Positions 10,671 through 19,365 of a stretch of DNA of 64,000 bases are shown here, piece by piece. The position numbers and the translations under genes were made by a program. How positions within the stretch are numbered: the stretch's first letter is position 1; each line of letters opens with the position of its first letter. The stretch spans positions 1 to 64,000 of the forward strand of contig JAGYLD010000002.1 of the NCBI GenBank assembly GCA_018401355.1, given 5' to 3'. The DNA is from Bacteroidales bacterium. Its GTDB lineage: Bacteria; Bacteroidota; Bacteroidia; Bacteroidales; B18-G4. The notes under the pieces are model-generated. The model worked only from the letters and a program-made list of their open reading frames with translations. It did not search any database and was not told the DNA's origin.

Positions 10671-12341
10671 ATGACTCCATTAATTATAAGAGATGCGGTA
10701 AAAGAAAGTGCTTTAAAGCATGCCAACAGGCCCGCTCTTTCGTTTGTTGATAAAGAACCTGTACTTTATGGGGATATGCTGCAACGGATTCTGACTCTTT
10801 CTTTATATCTCAGGAAACTGGGAATAAAGAAAAGTGACAAAGTAGCCATCTTCAGCAAGAATAGCCCGAATTGGGGTATTGCTTATCTTTCCGTTGCTTT
10901 TTGTGGCGGTGTTGTTGTGCCAATACTTCCTGATTTCAACAAAAATGAAGTCACAAACATTCTAAAGCATTCAGAATCACAAATAATTTTTGATTCTGAT
11001 GCTCTTTCTTCCAATGTTGATTTTGATAATATAAACAGCCTGGAATATGAAATCAGCATCCATGATTTTGGTATTAGAAACCATAAGCCGGGATGTTCCT
11101 TTCCTTCTTTCTCTGCTTCCGGGAAAGTCAATTCTACCCTGGACATGGAGCTTATTTTCGGTGATGTTCAGGAAGACGATCTTGCTTCTATAATATACAC
11201 TTCCGGAACGACTGGATCCTCCAAAGGAGTGATGCTTTCTCAAAAAAACATTATGTCAAATGTAATTGCTTCAGGCTTTGTTCAGGATATTAATTCTGAT
11301 GACAGGTTTCTGTCGCTGTTACCTCTGTCCCATACATACGAATTTACCATTGGCTTCATGCTGCCTTTGGTTAATGGTGCTGCAGTAAATTATATTGATG
11401 GTCCGCCGGTTGCCTCCGTACTTTTGCCCGCATTGGAAAAAGTGCGGCCAACGATAATACTGAGCGTTCCATTGATTATTGAGAAAATATACCGATCAAA
11501 GATTGAACCTAAATTCTCCAAAGGATTTTTGAGTTATGCGAAAAAGTTTGGCCCGGCAAGAAAACTCTTTTACAGGATGGCCGGAAGAAAACTCATGAAG
11601 ACTTTTGGAGGGAAATTGCATTTTTTTGGTATTGGCGGTGCACTTCTTGAGGCAGAGACCGAAAAGTTCCTTCACGAGGCGCGGTTTCCCTATGCCATAG
11701 GCTATGGATTAACAGAAACAGCTCCTCTCCTGGCAGGGTGCAATCCAAAGGAAACGAAATTCCGTTCAACGGGAAAAGCCCTCAGGGGGCAACAACTTAA
11801 ACTTGATAATATTCATCCGGAAACTGGCATCGGAGAGGTACTGGCCAAGGGCGATAATGTGATGATGGGTTATTATAAAGACCCGGTACTTACCAGGCAA
11901 AGCTTTACTGAAGACGGTTGGTTTAAAACAGGTGACCTTGCTTTTGTTGACAGTAAAGGGTACTTTTATATTAAAGGCAGAAGAAAGAATGTAATCCTTG
12001 GTGCAAGTGGTGAGAATATCTATCCTGAAGATATTGAATCTGTGATCAACAGACACAAGCTTGTAATGGAATCTATTGTTTATGAACTAAAAGGAAAGCT
12101 GGTGGCTAAAATCCATTTGAATTATGAAGAGGTTGAGAAAACATATAGAGACCTTAAAGTTTCGGCCCGGCATATGCATCACGATGCAAAAGTATACGCC
12201 AACGAAGTCCTGGAAGAAATAAAACTTTATGTCAACAGTGAGGTTAACAAATTATCAAAGATTGCTATTGTTATAGAACAACCGGTGCCTTTTGATAAAA
12301 CACCTACCATGAAGATCAAGAAATATTTGTATACGCGTTAG
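10671..12341 (+). CDS. AMP-dependent synthetase/ligase (long-chain acyl-CoA ligase-like)
   Basis: IIYTSGTTGSSKGVMLS, GYGLTETAPL and GWFKTGDLAFVDSKGYFYIKGRRKNVI motifs. Confidence 0.9.
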   Translation: MTPLIIRDAVKESALKHANRPALSFVDKEPVLYGDMLQRILTLSLYLRKLGIKKSDKVAIFSKNSPNWGIAYLSVAFCGGVVVPILPDFNKNEVTNILKHSESQIIFDSDALSSNVDFDNINSLEYEISIHDFGIRNHKPGCSFPSFSASGKVNSTLDMELIFGDVQEDDLASIIYTSGTTGSSKGVMLSQKNIMSNVIASGFVQDINSDDRFLSLLPLSHTYEFTIGFMLPLVNGAAVNYIDGPPVASVLLPALEKVRPTIILSVPLIIEKIYRSKIEPKFSKGFLSYAKKFGPARKLFYRMAGRKLMKTFGGKLHFFGIGGALLEAETEKFLHEARFPYAIGYGLTETAPLLAGCNPKETKFRSTGKALRGQQLKLDNIHPETGIGEVLAKGDNVMMGYYKDPVLTRQSFTEDGWFKTGDLAFVDSKGYFYIKGRRKNVILGASGENIYPEDIESVINRHKLVMESIVYELKGKLVAKIHLNYEEVEKTYRDLKVSARHMHHDAKVYANEVLEEIKLYVNSEVNKLSKIAIVIEQPVPFDKTPTMKIKKYLYTR

Positions 12342-12368
12342 GTAAACTGAATGGCCTGAATTAACGCC

Positions 12369-13553
12369 TCAACCCACCTTTTTCATTCTTTTTACAGGAA
12401 TAGTTCTGTCAAACATATACCGGTATGTATGGTGGACTTTATATATTTTACCACCGATCTGTTCAACATTTTTGATCATGGTCGGGTTGAAATCGCCAAT
12501 CCAGTTCATTTCCAAATCTGTATATGGAAAGCCTGGTTTCTGGACTTCATTTTCAAAGGCCATAATCAGTCCGGCTTCCACCCCTTTTCCATGAAACCTT
12601 GGAATTACCCCGAAAATCCTTCCGATGACCCGGGTGATCTTTTTTCCAAATTTTAACAGGAGTATAAAACGAAGCTTGTTCAACAAGTGGAATTTGCCGT
12701 TGAATTTCTTGAAGATCATTGAAATATCAGGTATCATGATGAAGAAGGCAATGGGTTCTTCTTTGTGGTAGCCAAAGTAAACCAACCTTTGATCGACAAT
12801 GGGTTTTATTTGTTTCATCAGGGCCATTGCCTGTGCCTTTCTCATTTTTGTCACCCCGGGAAAACGTCCCCAGGCCTGGTTATATATTTCCAGGAAGTCG
12901 ATGGCATATTTTTCAGGTTTTCTCTTATCGATCATTTCAAAAGAGTATTCAGGATTGCTGTGCACTCTTTTGCCTTTTTCAATCACGATGTCACTAATTC
13001 CTTTGCGTTCAAGTTTTTTATGGTATGTGAGTTGCCTGAAAAACAGTTCAAAACCGTAGTTTTCAAAAAGATCCTGATAATAAGGGAAATTATATGGCAT
13101 ATTGTATAAAGGCTCGGTAAAGCCTTCAACAAGGCAGCCCCAGAAGCTATCCCGTTCTCCAAAGTTTATGGGTCCATCCATGGCTTCCATACCTTTTGAT
13201 TTTAACCAATCCCTGCTTGCATCAAACAGCATATTGGCAGCATCCTGGTTGTTGATGCAATCAAAGAATCCCATTCCGCCAGTTGGTTGGTCATGTTTTC
13301 CAGACCTGTCATCAAGAAAAGCAGCCACCTTGCCAATGGTATTTCCATGTTTGTCAACCATAATCCAGCGAATGGCTTCTCCCTTTCTAAACTTTCTATT
13401 CTTCTTTGGATCGAAGATGGCTTCAATGTCCTGGTTCAGTGGCCTTGACCAATTTTTATCGTGGCTATAGAGTTTGGTGGGAAAGTCCAGGAATTCCTTT
13501 TTTGATTTCTTGTCTTTTACTTCAATGAGTTTGAAGGGTTTGTTGTAATCCAT
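12369..13553 (-). CDS. GNAT-fold-like conserved protein
   Basis: GPINFGERDSFWGCLVEGF... sequence resembling the Bacteroidota GNAT-like hypothetical family. Confidence 0.55.
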   Translation of the reverse strand: MDYNKPFKLIEVKDKKSKKEFLDFPTKLYSHDKNWSRPLNQDIEAIFDPKKNRKFRKGEAIRWIMVDKHGNTIGKVAAFLDDRSGKHDQPTGGMGFFDCINNQDAANMLFDASRDWLKSKGMEAMDGPINFGERDSFWGCLVEGFTEPLYNMPYNFPYYQDLFENYGFELFFRQLTYHKKLERKGISDIVIEKGKRVHSNPEYSFEMIDKRKPEKYAIDFLEIYNQAWGRFPGVTKMRKAQAMALMKQIKPIVDQRLVYFGYHKEEPIAFFIMIPDISMIFKKFNGKFHLLNKLRFILLLKFGKKITRVIGRIFGVIPRFHGKGVEAGLIMAFENEVQKPGFPYTDLEMNWIGDFNPTMIKNVEQIGGKIYKVHHTYRYMFDRTIPVKRMKKVG

Positions 13554-13724
13554 GAATAAAAGATTTCAGTAAATATATAAAACTCATGGAACATTTATAC
13601 CACAAAAATCAATTTTCAGATTCATGATCATATATAATTATGATATTCATCAGGATACTGTAATTTGTCCGGATTAAAGAGTATTTTTGCCTTTTAGCAG
13701 GGTTTTATTCCTTTTAATTCTAAT

Positions 13725-14378
13725 ATGAGGAGATCAAAAATATATCTGGGGGATCAGGATTTTGAAATGCATCCTTCCAAGACATTATTCTGGAAGAATG
13801 AAAAAACACTTATAATTTCTGATCTAAAAACCGAGGTAAACGGAAAAAACGGTATATGGTCTGATGTAAAGAGAAAAGCCATAGAAAGCAATTTTCAACA
13901 GCTTTATGATCTTGTTCATTTTTATGAACCTGAAAGCATTTATTTCATTGGAAATCTTTTTAAGGTCGAAGATCAATACGAGTGGGTAAGGATGAATATT
14001 CTCATGGAGCGTTTTCGAAATATCGAATATCATCTCATAAACGATGATGAGCCAGGTAAAATGATGATGGGATCTTTTAATAAAATCAGGATCAATGAAT
14101 TGATCGTTAAGGGAAACATTGTCATATCGCATAAACCCTTGACAGAGCTGAATGGCAGTATTAATATCTGTGGTTATATAAATCCGTGTTTTCGTTATAA
14201 AAGGCGAAGGCTCACTTCTGCAAGATGTTCCTGTTTTGTATTTTCCCATAATCATTTTTTCCTTCCTTCTTTCAATAAGTCACCTGCAATGAATTATTTT
14301 GAACCCGGAAATGATCAAAGAATATATTGCATAAAAGGAAATAAAATCAAAAGCATAAAAAACAACCACTCATTTTGA
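13725..14378 (+). CDS. PdeM-like metallophosphoesterase-fold protein with degenerate metal-binding motifs
   Basis: Aligns by eye with PdeM-type proteins (KTLIISDLK, SIYFIGNLF, NDDEP, ISHKPL, NICGYINP, LLPSF-like) but ligand residues are substituted. Confidence 0.6.
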   Translation: MRRSKIYLGDQDFEMHPSKTLFWKNEKTLIISDLKTEVNGKNGIWSDVKRKAIESNFQQLYDLVHFYEPESIYFIGNLFKVEDQYEWVRMNILMERFRNIEYHLINDDEPGKMMMGSFNKIRINELIVKGNIVISHKPLTELNGSINICGYINPCFRYKRRRLTSARCSCFVFSHNHFFLPSFNKSPAMNYFEPGNDQRIYCIKGNKIKSIKNNHSF

Positions 14379-14429
14379 TAATATTTAATTTCTATGTATC
14401 TTTATATGGAAAACCAAAAATAAATTATC

Positions 14430-14642
14430 ATGACAGGTATTGCAAAGCTTGTATCCTGGATTGCCGGAACTGTGGGAGGCATACTGATTTTTGCCGGGAT
14501 CATCGGCTTTTTTATTGATGGGAATTTTCTTGGAGTTGCAAATTACTTTAATTGGTTCTATTTTGCCAATAGTTTTCTATTGCTGGCAATATGCAGCCAG
14601 CTGTTTGTAATGTCTGCAAATCTTAAGAACAGGAATAGTTAA
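14430..14642 (+). CDS. Small membrane protein (70 aa)
   Basis: Two hydrophobic segments; fits between flanking genes. Confidence 0.5.
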   Translation: MTGIAKLVSWIAGTVGGILIFAGIIGFFIDGNFLGVANYFNWFYFANSFLLLAICSQLFVMSANLKNRNS

Positions 14643-14764
14643 TAACATACTTGTTTTCTTGTTTCCTGCTTTGCTTTCTTCTGTTTTTTAGAAGAGACAA
14701 TGATTTCGTATTGGTCAACGTTTTATCTTTTACTTTTGTCATATTATTACTAATTATTTTTCCC

Positions 14765-17485
14765 ATGAAAAAAATTGTACTATTTGCTGGAACCGCAATT
14801 ATTCTTCTAACACTAACTTTATTAATTTATTTTCACAACAATGATCCCAGGGCTGCTTATGAAAAGCATCTGATGAATGAATATTCCAGGGTTCCCGATC
14901 TTTCTGAAGAAGAAATGAAGTCAATAAAAAAGCCGGATCGCCCCGATCTTGCTGCGTTACAAAACTATTTTATGCTTGCTGATCCGGAACTTGGCTACGT
15001 GCCTGTTGAAAGATTGAAAGAAGGCTATTATGCGGCCGGACGGATCAGGAATGAAAGCATACTTCGTTCCAACCGTTCCTCCATCCAGTGGCAGGCAACC
15101 GGGGCCAATATGGGTGGCCGTACACGAGCCATCATGTATGATCCCAATGCTGCTGGTGGAAATAAAGTTTGGGCTGGAAGTGTTACTGGTGGACTGTGGT
15201 ATAATAATGACATTACAAATGATTTATATCCATGGCTTCCGGTCGATGATTTCTGGGATAACCTTGCAATATCCTCTATAACATACGATCCCAATGATCC
15301 CATGACATTTTATGTTGGTACCGGTGAAGCCGAAACAGCAGTCACCATTTACCGAGAATCCTCCGGTGTGGGTATGGGCATCATGAAATCTACCGATGGC
15401 GGGGAGACATGGGAATTATTGCCCTCCACATCTGATTTTAAATATGTTACAGATGTTGTAGTGCGTGATGAAGGAGGAACAAGTGTTATTTATGCAGGTG
15501 TGGTTTCCGGTATTTATAAAGGAATCATTCACCAAAGCGAACCCAATGATGGACTTTACCGGTCTGATGATGGCGGTTTGACCTGGACTCAGGTACTTCC
15601 TGATATGAGCGGTTTTGATTCCCCATATCCGGTTTCCGATGTGGAAATTGCAGCAGATAACCGGCTTTATGTTGGTACTATGCAGAATCCTGATCTTGAG
15701 GGTGGTGGTGTTATTTTGTACTCCGATGAAGGCACTTCCGGTTCCTGGACCGTATATGACAACCAGGCTATTCTGATCCAGCAACAGTCCTATTATAATA
15801 TTCCGGGAAGAGTGGTTCTGGCATCTGCACCTTCAGATGCTTCAAGGGTTTATGCCCTCTTTGCTGTTGGATATACGGATGGCTTCGTTTATTACCGTGG
15901 CCGGTATATATTGAGAACAGATAACGGCGGACAATTTTGGATCAATCTTCCGCTTCCGGATAATGATTTTGCTACACTTGCATGGCATGCTCTTACAGCA
16001 GGTGTTGACCCGAATGATCCGGATCATATTTACGTTGGTGGTTTGGATGTGTGGAAAAGCGATGATGGCGGATTGCATTGGAGCCATTTATCAGACTGGG
16101 CTTTAATGTATTATGGTGGGGGCGATGACTATGTTCATGCTGACCAGCACGTCTCTCTTTTCAAACCGGGCTCTTCCGATGAAATGCTCTATGGATCCGA
16201 TGGTGGTGTGTTTTATACGGATGAAGCCACTTCTGGTAATCCTGCTTTCCAGGAAAAAAACAAAAGCTATAACAGCCTTCAGTTTTATTCCTGTGCTATT
16301 TCTCCGCTTGCCGGTGAAAATCGATTTATTGGGGGTCTACAGGACAATGGTACGCTTTTTTATGATGATGCCCCCCTTGACATCAATGATATGATAGATG
16401 GCGGTGACGGGGCTTATTGCTTCTGGGACAAGGATGAGCCATTGATTTTTATTACTTCGGTTTACTACAACCGGTATTCAATATTCTATAATGGTTCCTA
16501 TATTAACGATGCAGGGGAATACAGTGGCACATTCATTTGTCCTGCGGATTATGACTATAAGGAAAATATCCTATATGCCAATGCCTGCAGCTTCTTTGGG
16601 TGGAGTGCTGACAGGCTGCTGCGTGTTTCAAATATTCCTTCCAGTCCGTCAAATGCTTATATATCATTAAATACAGGGTCTATTGTACCATTCTCACACG
16701 TAAAATATTCACCTTATTCCCCTGAAGGCAAGTCTACCCTGTTTGTGGGCAGCCAGTCAGGAAGGCTCTTCAGGGTTGAGAATGCTGAATCAAATCCTGT
16801 TGCTGAGGATATAACAGGAAGCAATTTCCCGGTAGCAAATATTTCCTGTGTTGCCATTGGTGCTTCGGAAAATGAACTATTGGTAACTTTTTCCAATTAT
16901 GGTGTTACACAAGTGTTTCAGTCTTCTGACGGCGGACAAACATGGGAAGAAAAGCAGGGCAATTTCCCCGATATACCTGTAAGATGGGCTATTTACCATC
17001 CTGAAAACTCTGAACAGGCTTTACTTGCAACAGAAATTGGAGTATGGTCTACCAACTCCCTTCACCTTGAAGAACCTTTCTGGGAGCCGGCAACAGATGG
17101 ACTCGCCAACGTCAGAACAGACATGATCAAGCTGAGGGAAGCTGATAATACAGTTCTTGCTGCTACACATGGAAGAGGCTTCTTTACTGGAGTATTTGAA
17201 CTGGATCCTTATGTAGGTTTGAACGATCTTACGGAAGAAGAAATAAAAATATTTCCTAACCCTTCAAACGGAGTTTTCAGAATGCAGTTTGATATAAAAA
17301 GCAATGAGCAGATAAATATTGAAGTTTCTGATATTTCCGGGAAACTTTTATACAGGGAACAAGTATCAAATGATCAGGGGCAGTATGATAATACCATTGA
17401 TTTGACAGCCTATCCGAAAGGGATGTATGTGCTGAATGTTGGCAATGGTAAAAATGTCATACATAAAAAAATATTGGTTCAATAA
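14765..17485 (+). CDS. Secreted sortilin/BNR (Asp-box) repeat protein with T9SS C-terminal sorting domain
   Basis: Five Asp-box-like repeats (STDGGETW, SDDGGLTW, TDNGGQFW, SDDGGLHW, SSDGGQTW); C-term IKIFPNPSNGVF...YPKGMYVLNV...KKILVQ. ATG at 14765 gives a signal-anchor start; the upstream 38 aa are probably not translated. Confidence 0.85.
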   Translation: MKKIVLFAGTAIILLTLTLLIYFHNNDPRAAYEKHLMNEYSRVPDLSEEEMKSIKKPDRPDLAALQNYFMLADPELGYVPVERLKEGYYAAGRIRNESILRSNRSSIQWQATGANMGGRTRAIMYDPNAAGGNKVWAGSVTGGLWYNNDITNDLYPWLPVDDFWDNLAISSITYDPNDPMTFYVGTGEAETAVTIYRESSGVGMGIMKSTDGGETWELLPSTSDFKYVTDVVVRDEGGTSVIYAGVVSGIYKGIIHQSEPNDGLYRSDDGGLTWTQVLPDMSGFDSPYPVSDVEIAADNRLYVGTMQNPDLEGGGVILYSDEGTSGSWTVYDNQAILIQQQSYYNIPGRVVLASAPSDASRVYALFAVGYTDGFVYYRGRYILRTDNGGQFWINLPLPDNDFATLAWHALTAGVDPNDPDHIYVGGLDVWKSDDGGLHWSHLSDWALMYYGGGDDYVHADQHVSLFKPGSSDEMLYGSDGGVFYTDEATSGNPAFQEKNKSYNSLQFYSCAISPLAGENRFIGGLQDNGTLFYDDAPLDINDMIDGGDGAYCFWDKDEPLIFITSVYYNRYSIFYNGSYINDAGEYSGTFICPADYDYKENILYANACSFFGWSADRLLRVSNIPSSPSNAYISLNTGSIVPFSHVKYSPYSPEGKSTLFVGSQSGRLFRVENAESNPVAEDITGSNFPVANISCVAIGASENELLVTFSNYGVTQVFQSSDGGQTWEEKQGNFPDIPVRWAIYHPENSEQALLATEIGVWSTNSLHLEEPFWEPATDGLANVRTDMIKLREADNTVLAATHGRGFFTGVFELDPYVGLNDLTEEEIKIFPNPSNGVFRMQFDIKSNEQINIEVSDISGKLLYREQVSNDQGQYDNTIDLTAYPKGMYVLNVGNGKNVIHKKILVQ

Positions 17486-17522
17486 TTTTTACATTTGTCC
17501 TTATTTACCTGATCATTCAAAC

Positions 17523-19301
17523 ATGGACCTTATTACTGCAAAAGACCTTTTGTCTGCAAATAGGAATTTGAAATACCTTGGAGGAGAGTCTTTTGCAAGG
17601 TTGGTGATGAGGTTGCTCAAGCTGAATGAGCTCAACAGGAATTATAGTCCCCTTTCGGAATTGGAACCCAGGGAGTTCCTGGAAAAGGTTATCGAAAAAC
17701 TGGGTTTTAATTATGAGATCACACAGGAAGACCTGGATAATATACCTAAGGAAGGAGCATTTATTTCTATTCATAATCACCCTTATGGTGGTTTGGATGG
17801 CCTCCTGCTAATGAAATTTCTTGGAGAAGCAAGGCCTGATTTTAAGGTTCTGGTTAACTTTCTTTTAACAAAAATTGCTCCGGTAAAGGATTATTTCCTT
17901 CCGGTCAATCCTTTTGAAACCCATAAAGATGTCAGATCTTCTTTTTCAGGTTTGAAAGATGCTTTTAATCATCTGTCCATAGGTTCACCATTAGGAATTT
18001 ATCCAGCAGGTGAAGTTTCTTCATATCAATTTGATAAAAAGGATATTACTGACAGGAAGTGGCAGGTTTCAGTAATCAAGTTCATAAAAAAGGCACAGGT
18101 TCCTATCATTCCCATTTACTTTGAAGGCAATAACAGCTGTATGTTTCAGCTGTTGGGCATGATTCACCCTACACTCAGGACTGTAAAGCTGCCCTCGGAA
18201 TTATTCAATAAACAGGGCAAGACTGTTAGGGTTAGAATCGGGGCCCCCATCCCGGTTAAGGATCAGGAAATATTTAGTGATATCAATGATTTTAAGAAGT
18301 TTTTGAGGTCCAGGACCTATTCTCTTGGATTGAAATATGAGATACAGAAACAAAAAAAGGTGATTATCCCTCCTTCCGCTCCTGTTATAGATCCGTCTGA
18401 TGAAAGCATGATCAATGATGAGGTAGAATCCATCAGAGAGGAGTTCCTCCTTTTCAGTTTGCAAAATATGAGTGTTTTCTGTGTTCCATCTGCAAGGATT
18501 CCTAACATCTTAAAGGAAATAGGCCGCTTAAGGGAAATAACATACCGGGATGTTGGGGAAGGAACAAACAAAAACATTGATCTGGATCAATTTGATGAAT
18601 ATTACGAGCAGTTGTTTATCTGGGATGATGAAAATAAAAAGATCGTTGGAGGGTACCGTGCAGGTAAAGGCAAAGAGATCTTACCAAAATATGGTATAAA
18701 AGGTTTTTATGTGAATACATTATTCAGGATGAATCCGCAAATGATCCCTGTTCTGGATGAAACCATTGAACTTGGAAGGTCATTTGTAACTAAAGAGTAC
18801 CAGAAAAAAACCTATTCCCTGTTCATGCTGTGGAAAGGGATTCTGTATCTTTTATTAAAGCATCCTGAATACCGCTATCTGATTGGACCTGTTAGTATCA
18901 GCAATGCTTATTCGGACATATCAAAGTCACTGCTTGTTGAATTCATGAAAGCCAATTACTACAATTTTGAACTGGCCGGGCACATTCGTCCAAAAAGGGT
19001 TTTTCGAAAGAAAATCGATCCTGTTATTGACAGGGCTGTGTTTTTGAAACATACAGAAAATGACATCGGAAAACTGGACCGTTTTATTCAGGATTTTGAG
19101 CCCATTTTCAGGACCCCCGTTTTGTTGAAAAAATACATCAACCTGAATGCAGAGATCATTGGATTCAATGTAGATCCCAAATTCAATTACTGCCTGGACG
19201 GTTTAATGATCCTGGACCTATTGGATGTTCCAATGAGTACCATTGAATCGCTCTCGAAAGAACTGGAGGACAAATCCATCCTGGAGAGGTTTAAGAAATA
19301 A
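17523..19301 (+). CDS. Two-domain acyltransferase: N-terminal PlsC-like, C-terminal OlsB/hemolysin-like (OlsF-type architecture)
   Basis: ISIHNHPYGGLDGLLLM (GlsA/OlsA-like) plus C-terminal EEFLLFSLQNM...LGRSFVTKEYQKKTYSLFMLWKGI. ATG at 17523 chosen over 17436. Confidence 0.75.
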   Translation: MDLITAKDLLSANRNLKYLGGESFARLVMRLLKLNELNRNYSPLSELEPREFLEKVIEKLGFNYEITQEDLDNIPKEGAFISIHNHPYGGLDGLLLMKFLGEARPDFKVLVNFLLTKIAPVKDYFLPVNPFETHKDVRSSFSGLKDAFNHLSIGSPLGIYPAGEVSSYQFDKKDITDRKWQVSVIKFIKKAQVPIIPIYFEGNNSCMFQLLGMIHPTLRTVKLPSELFNKQGKTVRVRIGAPIPVKDQEIFSDINDFKKFLRSRTYSLGLKYEIQKQKKVIIPPSAPVIDPSDESMINDEVESIREEFLLFSLQNMSVFCVPSARIPNILKEIGRLREITYRDVGEGTNKNIDLDQFDEYYEQLFIWDDENKKIVGGYRAGKGKEILPKYGIKGFYVNTLFRMNPQMIPVLDETIELGRSFVTKEYQKKTYSLFMLWKGILYLLLKHPEYRYLIGPVSISNAYSDISKSLLVEFMKANYYNFELAGHIRPKRVFRKKIDPVIDRAVFLKHTENDIGKLDRFIQDFEPIFRTPVLLKKYINLNAEIIGFNVDPKFNYCLDGLMILDLLDVPMSTIESLSKELEDKSILERFKK

Positions 19302-19337
19302 AACGACCGTTTCCTCCAAAGAGGAAACAGCCGTTTT
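19300..19337. terminator. Bidirectional terminator hairpin between convergent genes
   Basis: GTTTCCTC (19309-19316) CAAA GAGGAAAC (19321-19328), extended by AAAACG (19300-19305)/CGTTTT (19332-19337). Confidence 0.75.
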
Positions 19338-19365
19338 AAGTAAAAATTTATACAATTTTGTTGTT

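Noticed and set aside
14651-14764. Upstream extension of the T9SS Asp-box ORF
   Set aside because: The extra 38 aa add a second hydrophobic stretch before a normal signal-like start at 14765; the downstream ATG is more plausible.
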